Source: Eubacterium sp. AF36-5BH | GTDB taxonomy: Bacteria > Bacillota > Clostridia > Lachnospirales > Lachnospiraceae | DNA length: 64,000 bases | Assembly (NCBI RefSeq): GCF_003460505.1 | Contig: NZ_QTVG01000003.1 | Span: forward strand, 62,001-126,000 | Direction: 5' to 3' | Program-made: the position numbers and the translations under genes | Notes under the pieces: generated by a model | What the model saw: the letters and a program-made list of their open reading frames with translations, nothing else | Database searches by the model: none | What the model was told of the DNA's origin: nothing | Shown here: in pieces, positions 17,619-26,028 of the stretch | Layout: each line of letters opens with the position of its first letter | Numbering within the stretch: the stretch's first letter is position 1

Positions 17619-19379
17619 CTAACTTAATGTAATGTGTATTTTTTGTAACATACTTTGTTCTTTTATAATATTCTGAAGGTCAGAAATATCTGTAGCGTTT
17701 CTTGCCCTGTAATCAAGACTTTCTTTTTTTATTTTATGAACAGCATCATTAATTGCTCTCTCCTGCTCATCAAGGCTTAAATTAGCCCTAATTGGAGAAA
17801 CAAATAACTGGGCAACCTTCTTATGTTCTTCTTCATCTTCAAAATAATTCATTATCTGTGCAGGTTTTCCCTGGCCGCTCTCCATCTGTTCCCAAAACAG
17901 TGATGCCACCTTATTGTAAAAAGGGTCTACAAAATCTTTTGGCGAGATAACCTGAGCCACTTTCATAAACCAATTATTTTTATCAAGTAAATATGCCAGC
18001 AAAATTCTTTGAGCACTTATTGATGCATCTTCTTTCTTTGTCTGCTTTGAAACTGCAGGCTCCTTTTCAACTTTTTCTTCTTTTCCAACATAAGTAAGAC
18101 CAATCTTTTTAACTAATTTAGACAAACCTTCTTTTGGAATTTTGAAAATAGAACAAACAGAATCTAAATAATTGTCTCTTTCTATTTCGTCTTTAAATTC
18201 CAACAGCATTTCAGCTACCTGCTTGTGGAAAGCTGTTTTTTCCTGTGGATCATTTAAATTGTATTTCTTCTGTTCCTGCTCAACCTGGAATATAAAGAAA
18301 TTAGTTGCATTCTTAATTCTTTCTTCGTAAGCATCCCTGCCTAATGCCTTTATAAACTCATCAGGATCTTTGTAGGGTTTCATGTTAAGAACTTTTATTG
18401 CAAGCCCTGCATCCCTTAAATAAGGAATTGCTCTTAATGCTGCCTTAATACCTGCCTCGTCACTGTCAAAAGTTAAAACAACTTCCTTGACGTATCTTTT
18501 TATTAAAGTTGCATGTCTTTGTGTAAAAGCTGTTCCAAGGGCTGCAACTGCATTGTTAAAACCTGCCTGATGTAAACTAATAACATCCATGTAGCCTTCA
18601 CAAATTAAGAAATAATCTTTTCTGGAAGACCTGGCAACATTTAGTCCATAAAGGTTTCTGCTCTTATCAAAAACTTTGGTTTCCGGAGAATTTAAGTATT
18701 TTGGCTTTGCATCTCCCATAACTCTTCCACCAAAAGCAATAACCCTGTTATTTGCATCCATAATCGGAAACATTACACGATTCCAAAACTTGTCTGTAAC
18801 ACCTCTTTTTTCATCGTAAGTAAACAAGCCTGTTTCACGTAATTCATTATCATTATAGCCTTTTTTCTTTAAATACATATAGAGATTGTTACTGTATTTA
18901 TCAGAATAGCCTAAGCCAAATTTGACAATAATCTCATCTGATAACTGACGTCCCTTTAAGTAATTATATGCAAGTTTTCCTCTGTCTGATTTTAAAAGAT
19001 AGTGAAAATACTTGGCTGCTTCTGTGTTAATTTCTATTATTTTTGTTTTTAAATCTTTTTCTCTTCTCTGCTCTTTTGAGTATTCCATCTTCGGAAGTTC
19101 AACTCCGGCTCTGTTAGCCAAAACTTCCATTGCCTCAATAAAGGTGTAATTTTCATATTTCATCAAAAAAGATATTACATTTCCACCTTCACCACATCCA
19201 AAACAATAATACATCTGTTTATTAGGAGACACAGAAAAAGAAGGTGATTTTTCGTTATGAAAAGGGCAAAGTCCAAAATATGAGCTTCCCTTTTTTTGTA
19301 ATTTTACATAATCACCTATTACTTCTACTATATCATTTTCAGTTCTTACCTGCTCTATAATATCTTCTGAATAAAACAA
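17619..19379 (-). CDS. dnaG: DNA primase
   Basis: Makes the RNA primers of replication. At 586 residues it is normal in length. The N-terminal zinc domain is CPFHNEKSPSFSVSPNK followed by YYCFGCGEGG (about 38-66); next comes the catalytic core with FWNRVMFPIMD and the TOPRIM motifs ICEGYMDVISL and TFDSDEAG; last is a helicase-binding C-terminus. The frame starts with TTG (LFYSEDIIEQV), preceded by GGAGG 5 bases away, which fixes it. It lies 20 bases downstream of dgt and just upstream of trmK. Confidence 0.96.
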   Translation of the reverse strand: MFYSEDIIEQVRTENDIVEVIGDYVKLQKKGSSYFGLCPFHNEKSPSFSVSPNKQMYYCFGCGEGGNVISFLMKYENYTFIEAMEVLANRAGVELPKMEYSKEQRREKDLKTKIIEINTEAAKYFHYLLKSDRGKLAYNYLKGRQLSDEIIVKFGLGYSDKYSNNLYMYLKKKGYNDNELRETGLFTYDEKRGVTDKFWNRVMFPIMDANNRVIAFGGRVMGDAKPKYLNSPETKVFDKSRNLYGLNVARSSRKDYFLICEGYMDVISLHQAGFNNAVAALGTAFTQRHATLIKRYVKEVVLTFDSDEAGIKAALRAIPYLRDAGLAIKVLNMKPYKDPDEFIKALGRDAYEERIKNATNFFIFQVEQEQKKYNLNDPQEKTAFHKQVAEMLLEFKDEIERDNYLDSVCSIFKIPKEGLSKLVKKIGLTYVGKEEKVEKEPAVSKQTKKEDASISAQRILLAYLLDKNNWFMKVAQVISPKDFVDPFYNKVASLFWEQMESGQGKPAQIMNYFEDEEEHKKVAQLFVSPIRANLSLDEQERAINDAVHKIKKESLDYRARNATDISDLQNIIKEQSMLQKIHITLS

Positions 19380-19399
19380 TTTTTCCTCCGTAAGCTATT

Positions 19400-20407
19400 T
19401 TAAAGTTCCCAAGACTTTGGAATAAATATTTTCTTAAAAGCAGCAACAGAATACTGGTCACTCATTCCTGCTATGTAATCACACACCACCTGCTCTTTGT
19501 TCTCACCTTTTTCATTAATAAGGTATTTATATTCAGGTGGTAAATATTCTATATTGTCTAAGTAATAATAAAATAGTTGTTTTAACATTTCTTTTACTTT
19601 TATTTCTTCTATTTTTGCAACCGGATTGGTATATACACTCTCAAACATGTATTGTCTAAGCCCCATCATTGCTTCCTCTATCTCTTGGGACATTAATATA
19701 TCCGGCTTATTATAACTATTTTTCACTATATCGTGAACTAAAGTGTTTAATCGTTCTTTTGTAGACTTTCCTAAAATCTCTGTATAAGCCTTAGGAATAT
19801 CATTTTCAGTTATGATTTTGCCTCTTATGGCATCATCTATGTCGTGATTAATATAGGCAATCTTATCTGACAGTCTTACAACTTTGCCTTCTAAAGTATG
19901 TGGAGTACCTGACGTTCTGTGATTAAGTATTCCATCACGAACTTCTTTTGTAAGATTAAGTCCTAAACCATTATTTTCTAAAACTTCAACCACTCTGATA
20001 CTTTGCTTTGCATGTGCAAAACCTAATGAACAAACTTTATTTAAAGTTCTCTCTCCTGCATGACCAAATGGTGTATGACCCAAATCATGTCCCAAAGCAA
20101 TTGCTTCAGTTAAATCCTCATTTAAATCTAAGGACTTTGAAATAGTTCTTGCAATCTGAGAAACTTCCAATGTGTGGGTTAATCTTGTTCTATAATGATC
20201 TCCCATTGGTGCCAGAAAAACCTGTGTTTTGTGTTTCAGTCTTCTAAAAGCCTTACAATGTATAATTCTGTCCCTATCTCTTTGATAGACAGTTCTTATG
20301 TCACATTGAGCCTCTTCTCTGTCCCTACCCATACTCTCACAGCTCTTCGCTGCGTAAATACTTAAATATTCCATTTCCATTTTTTCATTTTTCTCTCTGA
20401 TATTCAT
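19400..20407 (-). CDS. dgt: Deoxyguanosinetriphosphate triphosphohydrolase (HD domain)
   Basis: Hydrolyses dGTP (or other dNTPs) to the nucleoside and triphosphate. The 335 residues carry the HD-phosphohydrolase ligands: RLTHTLEVSQIA (first His), ALGHDLGHTPFGHAGE (HD pair) and SDKIAYINHDIDDA (last Asp). CDIRTVYQRDRDRIIHCKAFRRLKHKTQVF is the typical N-terminal entry (shown in the first ~55 residues). GGAGG 7 bases before the ATG. It is the first gene of the dgt-dnaG-trmK-kinase run. Confidence 0.95.
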   Translation of the reverse strand: MNIREKNEKMEMEYLSIYAAKSCESMGRDREEAQCDIRTVYQRDRDRIIHCKAFRRLKHKTQVFLAPMGDHYRTRLTHTLEVSQIARTISKSLDLNEDLTEAIALGHDLGHTPFGHAGERTLNKVCSLGFAHAKQSIRVVEVLENNGLGLNLTKEVRDGILNHRTSGTPHTLEGKVVRLSDKIAYINHDIDDAIRGKIITENDIPKAYTEILGKSTKERLNTLVHDIVKNSYNKPDILMSQEIEEAMMGLRQYMFESVYTNPVAKIEEIKVKEMLKQLFYYYLDNIEYLPPEYKYLINEKGENKEQVVCDYIAGMSDQYSVAAFKKIFIPKSWEL

Positions 20408-20602
20408 AATATACCTCCGAAAAATGTGCCATCCTTAAACAATACTTAATTTGAATCATTAAATTTCCGTTATAAGCCTGCTTCCCAAAAAATTCCCTAA
20501 TTAATAGTAATTATACAACAAAAACACACTTTATAAAAGAGCTGCTTCAAAGCCTTAATAAAATCTTTTTCTCATTTTTTTCATCTTTTTTGTAAAAAAT
20601 TG

Positions 20603-20631
20603 TTGACACACTTAAAAACACATGGTATTAT
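20603..20631 (+). promoter_or_regulatory. Promoter of tRNA-Leu(UAA)
   Basis: TTGACA at 20603-20608, 17-base spacer, TATTAT at 20626-20631; the tRNA starts 23 bases later. A strong match. Confidence 0.85.
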
Positions 20632-20653
20632 ATGTCTTGCGTTTGAAACGTAT

Positions 20654-20738
20654 GCGGAAGTGTCGGAACTGGCAGACGAGCAAGACTAAGGATCTTGTGA
20701 TCAATGCGATCGTGTGGGTTCAAGTCCCATCTTCCGCA
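20654..20738 (+). tRNA. tRNA-Leu, anticodon UAA
   Basis: An 85-base class II tRNA. Acceptor arms GCGGAAG / CTTCCGC pair fully; the anticodon stem CAAGA / TCTTG surrounds loop CTAAGGA with anticodon TAA; a long variable arm and the T-loop GTTCAAGTC are present. CCA is not encoded. It has its own promoter and terminator. Confidence 0.96.
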
Positions 20739-20751
20739 TTTTATTTTTTGT

Positions 20752-20779
20752 TACCTTGAGTTGTCAAGGTATTTTTTTT
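20752..20779 (+). terminator. Terminator of tRNA-Leu(UAA)
   Basis: 8-bp stem TACCTTGA / TCAAGGTA (20752-20759, 20764-20771), loop GTTG, then T8. Confidence 0.92.
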
Positions 20780-20833
20780 GTTTATTTTTAAGTATATTAA
20801 CATATTTGTACTTGCTTTTATAAATATTTACTC

Positions 20834-20862
20834 TTGATATTTTCTCTAAAATGTAGTAAATA
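20834..20862 (+). promoter_or_regulatory. Putative promoter of tRNA-Leu(CAG)
   Basis: TTGATA at 20834-20839, 17-base spacer, TAAATA at 20857-20862, 30 bases upstream of the tRNA. A moderate match. Confidence 0.55.
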
Positions 20863-20891
20863 TTTATATGAATCAAACACTAATATGCTTG

Positions 20892-20977
20892 GCAGCTATG
20901 GCGGAATTGGCATACGCGCATGATTCAGGTTCATGTCCATATTACCTTGGGTGTGGGTTCAAGTCCCACTAGCTGCA
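20892..20977 (+). tRNA. tRNA-Leu, anticodon CAG
   Basis: An 86-base class II tRNA. Acceptor GCAGCTA / TAGCTGC; anticodon stem CATGA / TCATG around loop TTCAGGT, anticodon CAG; long variable arm; T-loop GTTCAAGTC. It reads CUG codons. CCA is not encoded. Confidence 0.95.
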
Positions 20978-20996
20978 TAATAAGAGTTGTTATTAC

Positions 20997-21031
20997 TCAA
21001 AAAGCCACAGCTATTTTTTAGCTGTGGCTTT
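20997..21031 (-). terminator. Terminator of the DUF4340-like gene
   Basis: 13-bp perfect stem 21001-21013 / 21019-21031, loop T5, followed on the minus strand by T5. The stop codon of the minus-strand gene lies within the stem. It might also stop plus-strand transcription from the tRNA. Confidence 0.82.
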
Positions 21032-21589
21032 CGTTGTTTCTTCAATGTCATCCACTGTTTTACTAAATGCTTCTATTAAATCAGAAGATACAGTATACAC
21101 ATTATCGTCTCCCTTAACCATCATATAATAAAGCGTTGAATCATACGGATTGACACTTCCAAAATGAATTTCGTAGTTTTTACCATTTGAATCTGTTACA
21201 GTAATGTTATTTGTACTTCCTGTAATTTCTTCGTTCTTTTTGATAAAGCCATAATCCTTTATATCACTTGGACTGCTTATTTTATCAGAAGCATCAATTT
21301 CCACTAATTTTGATAGCATTTCAGAGTTTATTGTACTTCTGCTTACATTTACTGATGAATCACTTTCTATGGTCCATTTTCCACCATTATTTAAATACTT
21401 CTTAATGATACTTGCTTCGTCTTTCTTAACCATTTTAATTGTGTCATCTGATAATGTATATAAAGATATTGATGTCATATCAATACTTGCCCAGGCTTCA
21501 TTAGATGTAACAACTCCGGCAAGTAAATTAACAAAAATCGTAATAACAACTATAATTGCTATAAAGCTGCCGCTGAAGTTTCGTTTCAA
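21011..21589 (-). pseudogene. DUF4340-like membrane protein, probably a chimeric or decayed remnant
   Basis: 192 residues. Residues ~8-28 form one TM helix, followed by DMTSISLYTLSDDT, which resembles the N-terminus of GldG-like ABC-transport auxiliary proteins. The rest (GKWTIESD..., IKDYGFIKKNEEI, NYEIHFGSVNP, YYMMVKGDDNVYTVSS) resembles DUF4340, normally a separate protein next to GldG. The frame opens only at TTG 21589, right after an in-frame TGA, with no ribosome site. No ABC transporter partners are near. The best reading is a fusion left by an internal deletion; a genuine small DUF4340 protein is the alternative. Confidence 0.55.
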
Positions 21590-21701
21590 TCAATAATGTT
21601 ATTGTATTGTTCTTTTGTGTTAATAATTGGAATATTCTGTGTTCAAAATATGGGGAGCAACATTTTTCCATTCGTGCAAGCATGCATCCATAGTGGAACG
21701 T

Positions 21702-21748
21702 TTTTTGTGTAATAAGAAATTCTGAAGTAATTTTTTATTACACAAAAA
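21702..21748. repeat. 14-bp inverted repeat overlapping the rplT terminator
   Basis: Arms 21702-21715 and 21735-21748 are perfect reverse complements around a 19-base loop. The right arm shares its last five bases with the rplT terminator stem, so the two hairpins cannot fully form together. Confidence 0.65.
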
Positions 21749-21771
21749 GAAGACCTTTCGGTCTTCTTTTT
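21744..21771 (-). terminator. Terminator of infC-rpmI-rplT
   Basis: 12-bp stem AAAAAGAAGACC / GGTCTTCTTTTT (21744-21755, 21760-21771) with loop TTTC; on the minus strand the stem is followed by GTGTAATAAAAAAT, and the arm's own T5 supplies the U-tract. Confidence 0.85.
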
Positions 21772-21787
21772 ATAAGAATAATAAAAC

Positions 21788-22144
21788 TTATGCTAATTTT
21801 TCTTTAGCTACATCTACTAATTTTGCAAATCCTTCTGCATCATTAACAGCCATTTCAGCTAACATTTTTCTGTTCATTTCAACTCCAGCAAGCTTAAGTC
21901 CATACATGAACTTGCTGTATGAAAGACCATTGATTCTAGCTGCAGCATTGATTCTTGCAATCCATAACTGTCTGAACTGTCTCTTTCTCTGCTTTCTACC
22001 TGCGTATGAGCTTGTTAATGCTCTCATAACAGACTGCTTAGCTACTCTGTACTGTTTTGATCTAGCTCCTCTATAACCTTTAGCTAGCTTTAATACTCTA
22101 TTATGTTTCTTTTTAGCGTTCATTCCGCCTTTAATTCTTGCCAT
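21788..22144 (-). CDS. rplT: 50S ribosomal protein L20
   Basis: A 118-residue early-assembly 23S rRNA-binding protein and known repressor of its own operon. Typical sequence: [20 protein letters not shown], then [23 protein letters not shown] and [22 protein letters not shown] precedes the ATG. It is the last gene of infC-rpmI-rplT, closed by a strong terminator. Full length and intact. Confidence 0.98.
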   Translation of the reverse strand: MARIKGGMNAKKKHNRVLKLAKGYRGARSKQYRVAKQSVMRALTSSYAGRKQRKRQFRQLWIARINAAARINGLSYSKFMYGLKLAGVEMNRKMLAEMAVNDAEGFAKLVDVAKEKLA

Positions 22145-22166
22145 TTCTTCTTCCTCCTACTTCAGA

Positions 22167-22364
22167 TTATAAATAAGGTAAAATCTTCTTCATATTCTTT
22201 ACATTTGTAGCATCAGTTGTTGTTGCTTTTCTAAGATTTCTCTTTCTCTTAGCTGTCTTCTTTGTTAAGATATGTGATTTGTAAGCTTTATTTCTTTTAA
22301 GCTTTCCTGTTCCTGTCTTTTTAAAACGTTTTGCAGCTGCTCTGTTTGTCTTAATTTTTGGCAT
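22167..22364 (-). CDS. rpmI: 50S ribosomal protein L35
   Basis: A 65-residue basic protein, [20 protein letters not shown]..., ending MKKILPYL, the standard L35. AAGGAGG is well placed. It lies between infC and rplT, the universal bacterial order. Confidence 0.98.
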   Translation of the reverse strand: MPKIKTNRAAAKRFKKTGTGKLKRNKAYKSHILTKKTAKRKRNLRKATTTDATNVKNMKKILPYL

Positions 22365-22394
22365 GATTAATTCCTCCTTAAATATGTTAAAAGC

Positions 22395-22901
22395 TTAACG
22401 CTTTTTTTCTAAAAACATTGTCATGTTTCTGCCTTCAAGTTTTGCCGCCTTGCTTACCTGAGCAATATCCTCAAGCATCTTTGCAAAGTCGTCTAAAACA
22501 TGTGCACTACTACTTATATGAGCCATTTCTCTTCCTCTAAAGCGTAAAGTTACTTTGACCTTATCACCTTTTGTGATAAATTTTCTAGCATTGTTTGCCT
22601 TAGTCTTTAAATCATTCATTTCAACGTTTGGTGAAAGTCTGATTTCCTTAGTTTCAACAACATGCTGTTTCTTTTTTGCTTCTTTTTCTCTCTTCTGTTG
22701 CTCATATCTGAACTTACCATAGTCCATGATTTTGCATACAGGAGGTTTCGCCTTTGGAGCAATTTTGATGAGATCAAGTTCTGCTTCGTCAGCTAACTTC
22801 TGAGCATCCCTGGCAGACATAACTCCCAACTGTTCTCCATCTGTTCCAATTACGCGGACTTCTCTGTCTCTAATCTGTCCGTTGATCATTAACTCGCTAA
22901 T
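22395..22901 (-). CDS. infC: Translation initiation factor IF-3 (AUU start)
   Basis: Binds the 30S subunit, keeps it from joining 50S early and checks start codons. Core motifs VRVIGTDGEQLGVMSARDA, APKAKPPVCKIMDYGKFRYE, KEIRLSPNVEMNDLKTKANN and VKVTLRFRGREMAH are complete. An ATG at 22889 lies 21 bases from the only ribosome site GGAGG, too far; the codon ATT at 22901 (ISELMINGQIRD) lies 9 bases from it. AUU initiation of infC is known from other bacteria as the basis of IF3 autoregulation, so the start is placed there. The product is 168 residues. The gene heads rpmI and rplT and follows an attenuator leader. Confidence 0.95.
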   Translation of the reverse strand: MSELMINGQIRDREVRVIGTDGEQLGVMSARDAQKLADEAELDLIKIAPKAKPPVCKIMDYGKFRYEQQKREKEAKKKQHVVETKEIRLSPNVEMNDLKTKANNARKFITKGDKVKVTLRFRGREMAHISSSAHVLDDFAKMLEDIAQVSKAAKLEGRNMTMFLEKKR

Positions 22902-23061
22902 AGTATTGCACCTCCATAAATAATTCTTTATGATAGCAGACTATCAAAAAAGTGGATAATCTGCACAGACTATCCACTAAATAATTTCAAAATTAATATT
23001 AAACCTCGATTCGCCTTTGCGTCTGGGTGAGAGTGGATAACTCTGCTTTCTTTTCTCAACA
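22902..23061 (-). promoter_or_regulatory. infC-rpmI-rplT leader (L20-leader type attenuator)
   Basis: About 160 bases between the promoter and infC. Near its 3' end a 13-bp stem (22951-22963 / 22966-22978 on the plus strand) is followed on the minus strand by T6, an intrinsic terminator before the gene. Upstream, a segment containing GTTATCCACT (around 23030-23040) repeats one terminator arm and could form the competing antiterminator. This fits the Firmicutes L20 leader, where L20 binding favours termination. A second small hairpin GATAG/CTATC lies at 22932-22945. Confidence 0.8.
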
Positions 23062-23067
23062 GACAAT

Positions 23068-23096
23068 ATGTTATCATTTATGAATAACATTGTCAA
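23068..23096 (-). promoter_or_regulatory. Promoter of infC-rpmI-rplT
   Basis: TTGACA (23091-23096), 17-base spacer, TAACAT (23068-23073) on the minus strand. Transcription would begin near 23061. Confidence 0.82.
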
Positions 23097-23275
23097 CAAC
23101 TTTTTAAAAAAATTACAACTTTTATGAAAATTCTAACTTTTTAGATATTTCTAATTAATTTACAATTTCCAAAATTTATATTTTTTATTTTACCTGACCT
23201 AGATTATAGCACTATTTATCAAAAAATTATAGGTAAAACATTATAGAAATAATCTTTTTAAAATATTTTTTTAAC

Positions 23276-23602
23276 TTAGCAGGTACATTCAAAACTACAA
23301 CATTCTGTCTGGCTCTGGTGTGTTGCACCATTTCCATCAATTGTAATTTCCTTTGCGTGACACATACAATTATCATTATAAGTGCAATGTACCGCATCGC
23401 ATTTTACGTCCATTTTTGTTTCCGGACCGCAGTTACAATGCTCAACTGTATTTGTCATACTGTTAGTTTTTTCTCTAAAATCTTCACAATATGTGGCATC
23501 CATAATTGTGGCATCTGTACCTCCAATTTGTATACCATCCTTGCAGCATTTTGAACTTTTGTTAAAATAACAATTTTTAACATCACAATTTAAAACAGTC
23601 AT
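23276..23602 (-). CDS. DUF1540 protein (two cysteine-rich domains)
   Basis: A 108-residue protein built of two related halves of about 40 residues: CDVKNCYFNKSSKCCKDGIQ...TYCEDF and CDAVHCTYNDNCMCHAKEI...TECCSFEC. The CxxxxC...C.C...C pattern is the DUF1540 domain, probably a small metal- or disulfide-stabilised module; the function is unknown, though such proteins are frequent in spore-forming Clostridia. Translation starts at ATG 23602 behind GGAGG, part of which lies in a hairpin (23612-23653). It lies downstream of thrS. Confidence 0.86.
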   Translation of the reverse strand: MTVLNCDVKNCYFNKSSKCCKDGIQIGGTDATIMDATYCEDFREKTNSMTNTVEHCNCGPETKMDVKCDAVHCTYNDNCMCHAKEITIDGNGATHQSQTECCSFECTC

Positions 23603-23611
23603 AAAAAACCT

Positions 23612-23653
23612 CCATACTATTTATTTTCGGAAAACCGATTATTAATAGTATGG
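23612..23653 (-). promoter_or_regulatory. Hairpin at the ribosome site of the DUF1540 gene
   Basis: Arms CCATACTATT (23612-23621) and AATAGTATGG (23644-23653) pair perfectly, with an extra CGG/CCG pairing inside. On the minus strand the stem's final GG is the start of the GGAGG ribosome site of the next gene. It may be the thrS terminator (a T6 run follows) or a translational control. Confidence 0.55.
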
Positions 23654-23727
23654 AGATTTCTTTTACTTCTATTCAAAAAGCCTAAATACTTTTTTTAACA
23701 AAAATATTATTTTTCTATTTTTGTTTA

Positions 23728-25692
23728 TTATTTTTGATTTTCTTTGTGCTCTTCTTTTCTGATTTCTTTTGTATCAATTTCCTTGCAAATCTGATTAATG
23801 AAATCATCAAGAGGTTTTACACCTTCATCGCCTGCAAATCTGCTTCTTACTGAAACAGTACCGTCTTCTTCTTCATGCTGTCCAACAACTAACATGTATG
23901 GAAGTTTATCAAGACGTGCTTCACGAATCTTGTAACCAATCTTTTCTGAACGTGAATCTACAGTTACATCTACATGTCTTTCCTTTAATGCCTTTGCTAC
24001 TGACTGAGCATATTCTTCATATTTTTCTGAAATAGGAAGAACTCTTACCTGTTCAGGGCATAACCATGTTGGGAACTTACCTGCATATTTTTCAATTAAC
24101 CATGCTAAAGTTCTTTCATAACATCCCATAGATGTTCTGTGAATAATGTATGGTCTAACTTTTTCACCGTTCTGATCTACATAGTACATATCAAACTGTT
24201 CAGCTAATAAAGCATCCCACTGAATTGTAATCATTGTATCTTCTTTTCCATATACATTCTTTGCATTAATATCTACCTTAGGTCCATAGAAAGCTGCTTC
24301 TCCAACGTCTTCTGTGTAGTTTATACCAAGTTCGTCTAAGATATTTCTAATATCCTGTTCTGTTTCATTCCAAACATCTGCATCACCAATGTATTTTTCT
24401 TTGTTTTCAGGGTCCCATTTTGAAAGATGATATGTTACATCTTCCTCAACACCCAATATTTCCAAACAATATTTTGCAAGTGCAAGACATCCCTTAAACT
24501 CTTCTACCATCTGGTCAGGACGTACAATCAAATGTCCTTCTGAAATTGTAAACTGACGTACACGAGTCAAACCATGCATTTCACCTGAATCTTCATTTCT
24601 GAACAATGTAGATGTTTCACTATATCTACATGGTAAATCTCTGTATGATTTCTGACTTGCCTTATATACATAATACTGGAATGGACATGTCATAGGACGA
24701 AGGGCTAATACTTCTTTATCATTATCCTTATCACCTAATACAAACATTCCGTCTGTGTAATGATCCCAGTGACCTGAAATCTTATATAAATCTGACTTAG
24801 CCATAAGTGGAGTCTTTGTTCTAATGTAACCCCATTCGTTGTCCTCTAAGTCTTCAATCCATCTCTGCATTTTCTGAATCATCTTTGCACCCTTTGGAAG
24901 TAACAAAGGTAATCCCTGACCAATAACATCTACAGTTGTAAATAATTCCATTTCACGACCAAGCTTGTTATGATCTCTGTTTTTCTGGTCTTCTAACATT
25001 TCAAGATATTCATTTAAAGCATCTTTGTTGTCAAATGCTGTTCCATAAATTCTCTGAAGTCTTGCATTGTCTGAATCACCTCTCCAATACGCCATTGATG
25101 ACGATGTAAGTTTAAACGCTTTAATTGGCTTTGTGCTCATAAGATGTGGTCCTGCACAAAGGTCTACAAACTCACCCTGACTATAAAATGAAATTGTTGA
25201 ATCTTCAGGTAAATCTTTAATTAACTCTACCTTGTATGGTTCATTTCTATCTTCCATATATTTAATTGCATCTTCTCTTGGAAGTGTAAATCTTTCAAGT
25301 CTTGCTCCTGACTTGATAATTTTCTTCATTTCTTTTTCGATTTTATCTAAATCTTCTCTTGAAAATGGTTCACTGTCAAAATCATAATAGAAACCATCAT
25401 CAATTGAAGGTCCAATTGCTAATTTAGCTTCAGGGAAAAGATTTTTAACAGCTTCTGCTAATACATGTGATGCTGTATGTCTATAAGCTGCCTTACCTGC
25501 TTCATCTTTAAATGTTAAAATATTTAATGTACAGTCCTTATCAATAGTTGTTCTTAAATCTACAACTTCTCCATCTACTTCTCCTGCACATGCAGCTCTT
25601 CCTAATCCTCCTGCAATATCAAAAGCTATATCGTTTACTGTCATTGCTTCTGAATATTCTCTTACTGATCCATCTTTTAATGTGATTTTCAT
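23728..25692 (-). CDS. thrS: Threonyl-tRNA synthetase
   Basis: Charges tRNA-Thr and edits Ser-tRNA-Thr. The 654 residues comprise a TGS domain (MKITLKDGSVREYSEAMTV, 1-60), an editing-type domain with HTASHVLAEAVK (about 73) and SFYSQGEFVDLCAGPHL, a class II core (MTCPFQYYVYKAS, TIQWDALLAEQFDMYY, RTSMGCYERTLAWLIEKY), and an anticodon-binding C-terminus from about 540. The gene follows a T-box leader, so expression rises when uncharged tRNA-Thr accumulates. Full length. Confidence 0.98.
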   Translation of the reverse strand: MKITLKDGSVREYSEAMTVNDIAFDIAGGLGRAACAGEVDGEVVDLRTTIDKDCTLNILTFKDEAGKAAYRHTASHVLAEAVKNLFPEAKLAIGPSIDDGFYYDFDSEPFSREDLDKIEKEMKKIIKSGARLERFTLPREDAIKYMEDRNEPYKVELIKDLPEDSTISFYSQGEFVDLCAGPHLMSTKPIKAFKLTSSSMAYWRGDSDNARLQRIYGTAFDNKDALNEYLEMLEDQKNRDHNKLGREMELFTTVDVIGQGLPLLLPKGAKMIQKMQRWIEDLEDNEWGYIRTKTPLMAKSDLYKISGHWDHYTDGMFVLGDKDNDKEVLALRPMTCPFQYYVYKASQKSYRDLPCRYSETSTLFRNEDSGEMHGLTRVRQFTISEGHLIVRPDQMVEEFKGCLALAKYCLEILGVEEDVTYHLSKWDPENKEKYIGDADVWNETEQDIRNILDELGINYTEDVGEAAFYGPKVDINAKNVYGKEDTMITIQWDALLAEQFDMYYVDQNGEKVRPYIIHRTSMGCYERTLAWLIEKYAGKFPTWLCPEQVRVLPISEKYEEYAQSVAKALKERHVDVTVDSRSEKIGYKIREARLDKLPYMLVVGQHEEEDGTVSVRSRFAGDEGVKPLDDFINQICKEIDTKEIRKEEHKENQK

Positions 25693-25754
25693 GTTTCCTA
25701 CTTATGGCCTTGCCATATTTCTCCTTTCTGTTTTGACGTAAAACATAAACATTT

Positions 25755-26022
25755 TTTTCAAAAAGAAAAGTCCCTGTTTATGTTTCCATAAACAGGGACG
25801 TATTATACGCGGTTCCACCCTGATTGCTTTCAAAACAAAAGCCTCTCATTTGGACTATAACGGAGTCACCGGGCTTGATTAGAGCCACTCCAAGGTAGTC
25901 TTCAATTATCTTTCTGTAAGATGTTTCCAGCCAAGACATCTCTCTCTGTAACCCTCCGGATAACCTACTGTCCTCTTCAACGTTTTGTTTAGTATAAGTA
26001 TCTTACTTTGATACCCTTTACT
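25755..26022 (-). promoter_or_regulatory. T-box riboswitch of thrS
   Basis: The minus-strand leader shows GAAGAGGACAGTAGG near its 5' end, a specifier region GAAGACTACCTTGG containing ACU/ACC threonine codons, and the conserved T-box bulge sequence AGGGTGGAACCGCG (complement of 25808-25821). The antiterminator strand AGGG can pair with CCCT of the terminator that follows. Uncharged tRNA-Thr would stabilise the antiterminator. Confidence 0.93.
25761..25799 (-). terminator. T-box-controlled terminator before thrS
   Basis: 13-bp stem 25770-25782 / 25787-25799 with loop of 4, followed on the minus strand by TTTTCTTTT. Confidence 0.92.
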
Positions 26023-26028
26023 TTTCTC

